Positions 61,504 through 64,000 of a stretch of DNA of 64,000 nt are shown here, piece by piece; position 1 is the first letter of the stretch; the number at the start of each line of letters is the position of its first letter. The stretch comes from Orbilia blumenaviensis (lineage: Eukaryota > Ascomycota > Orbiliomycetes > Orbiliales > Orbiliaceae), in assembly GCA_036872755.1 (NCBI GenBank), contig JAVHNS010000012.1, positions 1,116,001 to 1,180,000 on the forward strand, read 5' to 3'. The position numbers were made by a program, and so were the translations under genes. The notes under the pieces were generated by a model. That model was not told the DNA's origin and searched no databases. It saw nothing but the letters and a program-made list of their open reading frames with translations.

Positions 61504-64000
61504 GGTGTTGATGGCTGAATTGACAATGACCCTGCTGGAATAGAAGGCAATACCGATCCTTGTCGTCTGGAAGAGGAGTCGTGTGCAAATGGATTGGAAT
61601 GTTGGACAGATGTGCACGACAGTTCAGGATAGATGAGAAGGTGCCTTCTTATATATATTCCAACCTCCATCAGGTTGCCAGGGTCCGCTATTGTGTACAT
61701 GCTACCCTTCTTGCTTGATAATACAATCAGCAAATGTAGCCCATGAAAAAAAAAAAAAAAAAGGTACGTACTCACCACGAGCTAACCGGAGCTTAGCAGA
61801 GTGACAAGGATGACATCCTCATCGGAGGTGTCGAGACAGGACGAACCCGCTACATTGGGGCGGCTGATCCACGGAATCCCACTTGGTGCAGGCAGGATGG
61901 ATGGAGGTTTAGGTTGATTTACCTGCAGGGAACTCACATGCTGGTGAAGAATGCAGGCTAACCGTCCGAGATGCTCGTTTGACTTGGTGCATACCTGGAT
62001 ACCTACCCACCTACCCCGTTGCCCACCAGCTCAGCAGCCTCGCGTTGGCGACGGAATTCCTCCTTCTTCACTCTGTAACCTGCGTGGGAGTAGTTACTAG
62101 CCGCAATTGACGTCTGTATTTTGCTTATTGGGGGCCCAAGTAGTCACCGCGGGACCCATCGGACGACGCGGCTTGGCGATACTTGGCCCTTTTGTCCAAT
62201 CAGAAACCCGCATGGTTAAACCAGGCGATCACGCAATATCTGGCAATTCGAACGACATTCAACACCTCCGCCCATGGCAAATGAGGGGTGGACTCGCAAC
62301 CCCCAAGATTTCCAAGGGAACATTCGCACCACGAGGTCCGGGCAGCCAACAGGATGCTATACCGACTATGCCCTTTATTGTGACCTCGCCGATTGAAACC
62401 CCATCTATTCCTATTTCCTCTATAGCTTCCCTTCTCTTCAAATTTTGATGCAAAATGCAATGTTGCAAACGGTATTTGGCGCTATCGATTGTTAATATAT
62501 ATTTCATGTTATGTCTTTCGTGTGATCAACATACGAGTGGCCATGTTTACTATAGCCCGGTCGCTAAAGTATTGATCATGATGCATGATGGGAATATTCG
62601 CGATTACATCGATTGACTACTCGAACGCAAACTTTAAAACTCATTACATAATATTGAGGCCAGGAATATTTGAATGAAGGGAACTATATTTTTGCCATGG
62701 ACGACATTCCATAGAGACCCAATAAAATACAAACTGCTAGCTGCTGGCGTCCCAGTAGCTATCACCGGTTAATACGCCTCGCATATCTCGCTATACTTAA
62801 AAAACGGGGGAAGGCTCGATTGTTGCAGTTCGTATCACCCTGCATCAATCAAGCGCCACTTGCCAATCTCCCATCAAAAATCAAGGAAGGTCTAGTGAAA
62901 GATATCACCCTCATCTACCAGTAAATGACGAATAGTTCGAAAGGTAAAGATCGGCCACGCATAATACTGCATGGACTCTTCTTCCTAAGACAAATTTTTT
63001 TTTTTTTTTTTTCAGGGTTCGTAGGTTTCTCGCTAGCGTTATTGTTGGCCCTGTACGGAGTAGACCGTATCAATGACCATTCAAGTTCGCCGGAATAGTA
63101 ATGGTTTACTTAAAAAATCCCACTTTCTTCCACAAGATATTTCTTCTTCACGGGGTACACGCCAGGTTTTCTCCTACAGCTAGGCTAATAAGGTACCGAG
63201 GTGGAGCCTAAACCTGCTCGCGATCCCGGAGATCTTCTCTGCAATTTGTCATGTAATTCTAAACACTGCGGACTATATTATTTCTGGAAGACTTCGAGGA
63301 ACACCAGTAAATATATTGAGACTATGCAATGTCGTCAACTTCTATATGCGAGATCTCTTGTCCATTTCTTGTCCCGTCGTCAAGCATTTGCCAATTTTCC
63401 TCAGAAAATGCTTGTCAGGAGTCCTCGAAAGCTTGTGCTCAGCCCATTTCTTCGTTTTCGCCCTCAATTGCTTCGGACAAGACTCTTGTCAGGTCTTGAC
63501 CACCTAAATTCCGCATGAAAACAAGCGTTTACAAGCCGGGAGGCGACATTTGCCAACAATTATCACGTTGCGGCCAAGTTGGGGGGTCAGTGTTGAGGTC
63601 TCGACGAGTAGTGTTGCGAGAATCCGCGATGGCATCATTTGGGGGCTGAAAGGTGTATTACAAAAGGTTATTTTGGGGGGTGGCCAGCGGGGAATGGGGT
63701 TTTTAACAAGTCGGATTAAGATCTTGTGGAATCTCGGCTGACGAGTGAACCGTGCAGTGGCACTTGCAGGATGCATGTTGCACACACCCATCATTTTCTC
63801 GAGACCTTTCTCCACTTTCTGCATCTTGGTATATCCTTGTCTCTTGCATATGCGAACGAGCGGGCGAGTAAGGTTCATTTTTTCTTCTTTCTTTCCTATA
63901 TCTCTCCTTCCATGGGAGCATTACAAGTGCAAGTCAAAATTTAAAAGTGACATATACTGTATAACCCAACCCCCATGCTTTAACTTCTTTGCTTTTCGCT
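61504..64000. other. Upstream region of the sulfate permease gene and window end
   Basis: No gene supported. It contains an A-tract at 61746-61762 and T-tracts at 62996-63013. The open frames at 62107-62448, 63201-63518 and 63504-63878 have no recognisable features, and at least the first begins at TTG. The last 150 bases are T/C-rich. Confidence 0.45.
61650..61659 (-). promoter_or_regulatory. TATA-like run upstream of the sulfate permease gene
   Basis: Reads AATATATATA on the minus strand, followed by AGAAGG, about 150 bp upstream of the ATG at 61503. Confidence 0.4.

Overview
This is nuclear DNA of a filamentous ascomycete (Pezizomycotina). The reasons are short spliceosomal introns (64-151 nt in the models below) with GTANGT-like donors, CTAAC/CTAAT branch sites and AG acceptors; fungal families such as a SAT4/PTH11-type seven-helix membrane protein, a SulP sulfate permease with STAS domain, a BTB protein and an ACAD10/11-like APH kinase; and secreted proteins with Kex2-like sites. 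Thirteen protein genes could be supported in 64 kb, so gene density is low. That would suit a repeat-expanded genome such as a truffle/morel-type Pezizales, but the lineage is an inference. No rRNA, tRNA, CRISPR array or intact transposase gene was found.

Layout. 0-14.4 kb holds housekeeping and regulatory genes: a proline-rich protein with a triple CxxC knuckle (+), the spliceosomal helicase Brr2 (+, three exons, 2214 aa) and a two-finger C2H2 protein (-, three exons). 14.4-27.2 kb is gene-poor. It contains only two short two-exon genes on the minus strand (22603-23034 and 24456-24885), found by splicing by hand. They encode paralogous small secreted four-cysteine proteins. 27.2-41.3 kb carries an ankyrin protein (-), an APH-type kinase (+), a secreted/GPI-like protein with N-x-G-x-x pentapeptide repeats (-), a BTB protein (+) and an RNase III-dsRBD protein that has lost two catalytic aspartates (-). 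41.3-64 kb is again sparse, with a SAT4/PTH11-type receptor-like protein (-, six exons), a 427-aa secreted cysteine-containing protein of unknown family (-, two exons) and a SulP sulfate permease (-, three exons).

How the genes relate. There is no obvious metabolic cluster. Four of the thirteen genes encode proteins with N-terminal signal peptides, and most of these lie in gene-poor stretches. The best candidate for something undescribed is the tandem pair of small secreted proteins. They share the exact spacing C-x33-C-x2-C-x31-C, the same intron position and phase (at the end of the signal peptide), identical first-exon length, and a TATA box about 150-170 bp upstream of each ATG. The next best are the RNase III pseudoenzyme and the pentapeptide-repeat surface protein. 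Dispersed short repeats (TGCATT runs, a GGTTTACGAGAC element, CCTAGG/GGTACC palindromes) recur in the intergenic DNA.

Gene models with introns were built by eye from splice signals, frame continuity and family similarity. Exon coordinates are in each entry. Coordinates given for a gene span first to last coding base, including introns and stop.
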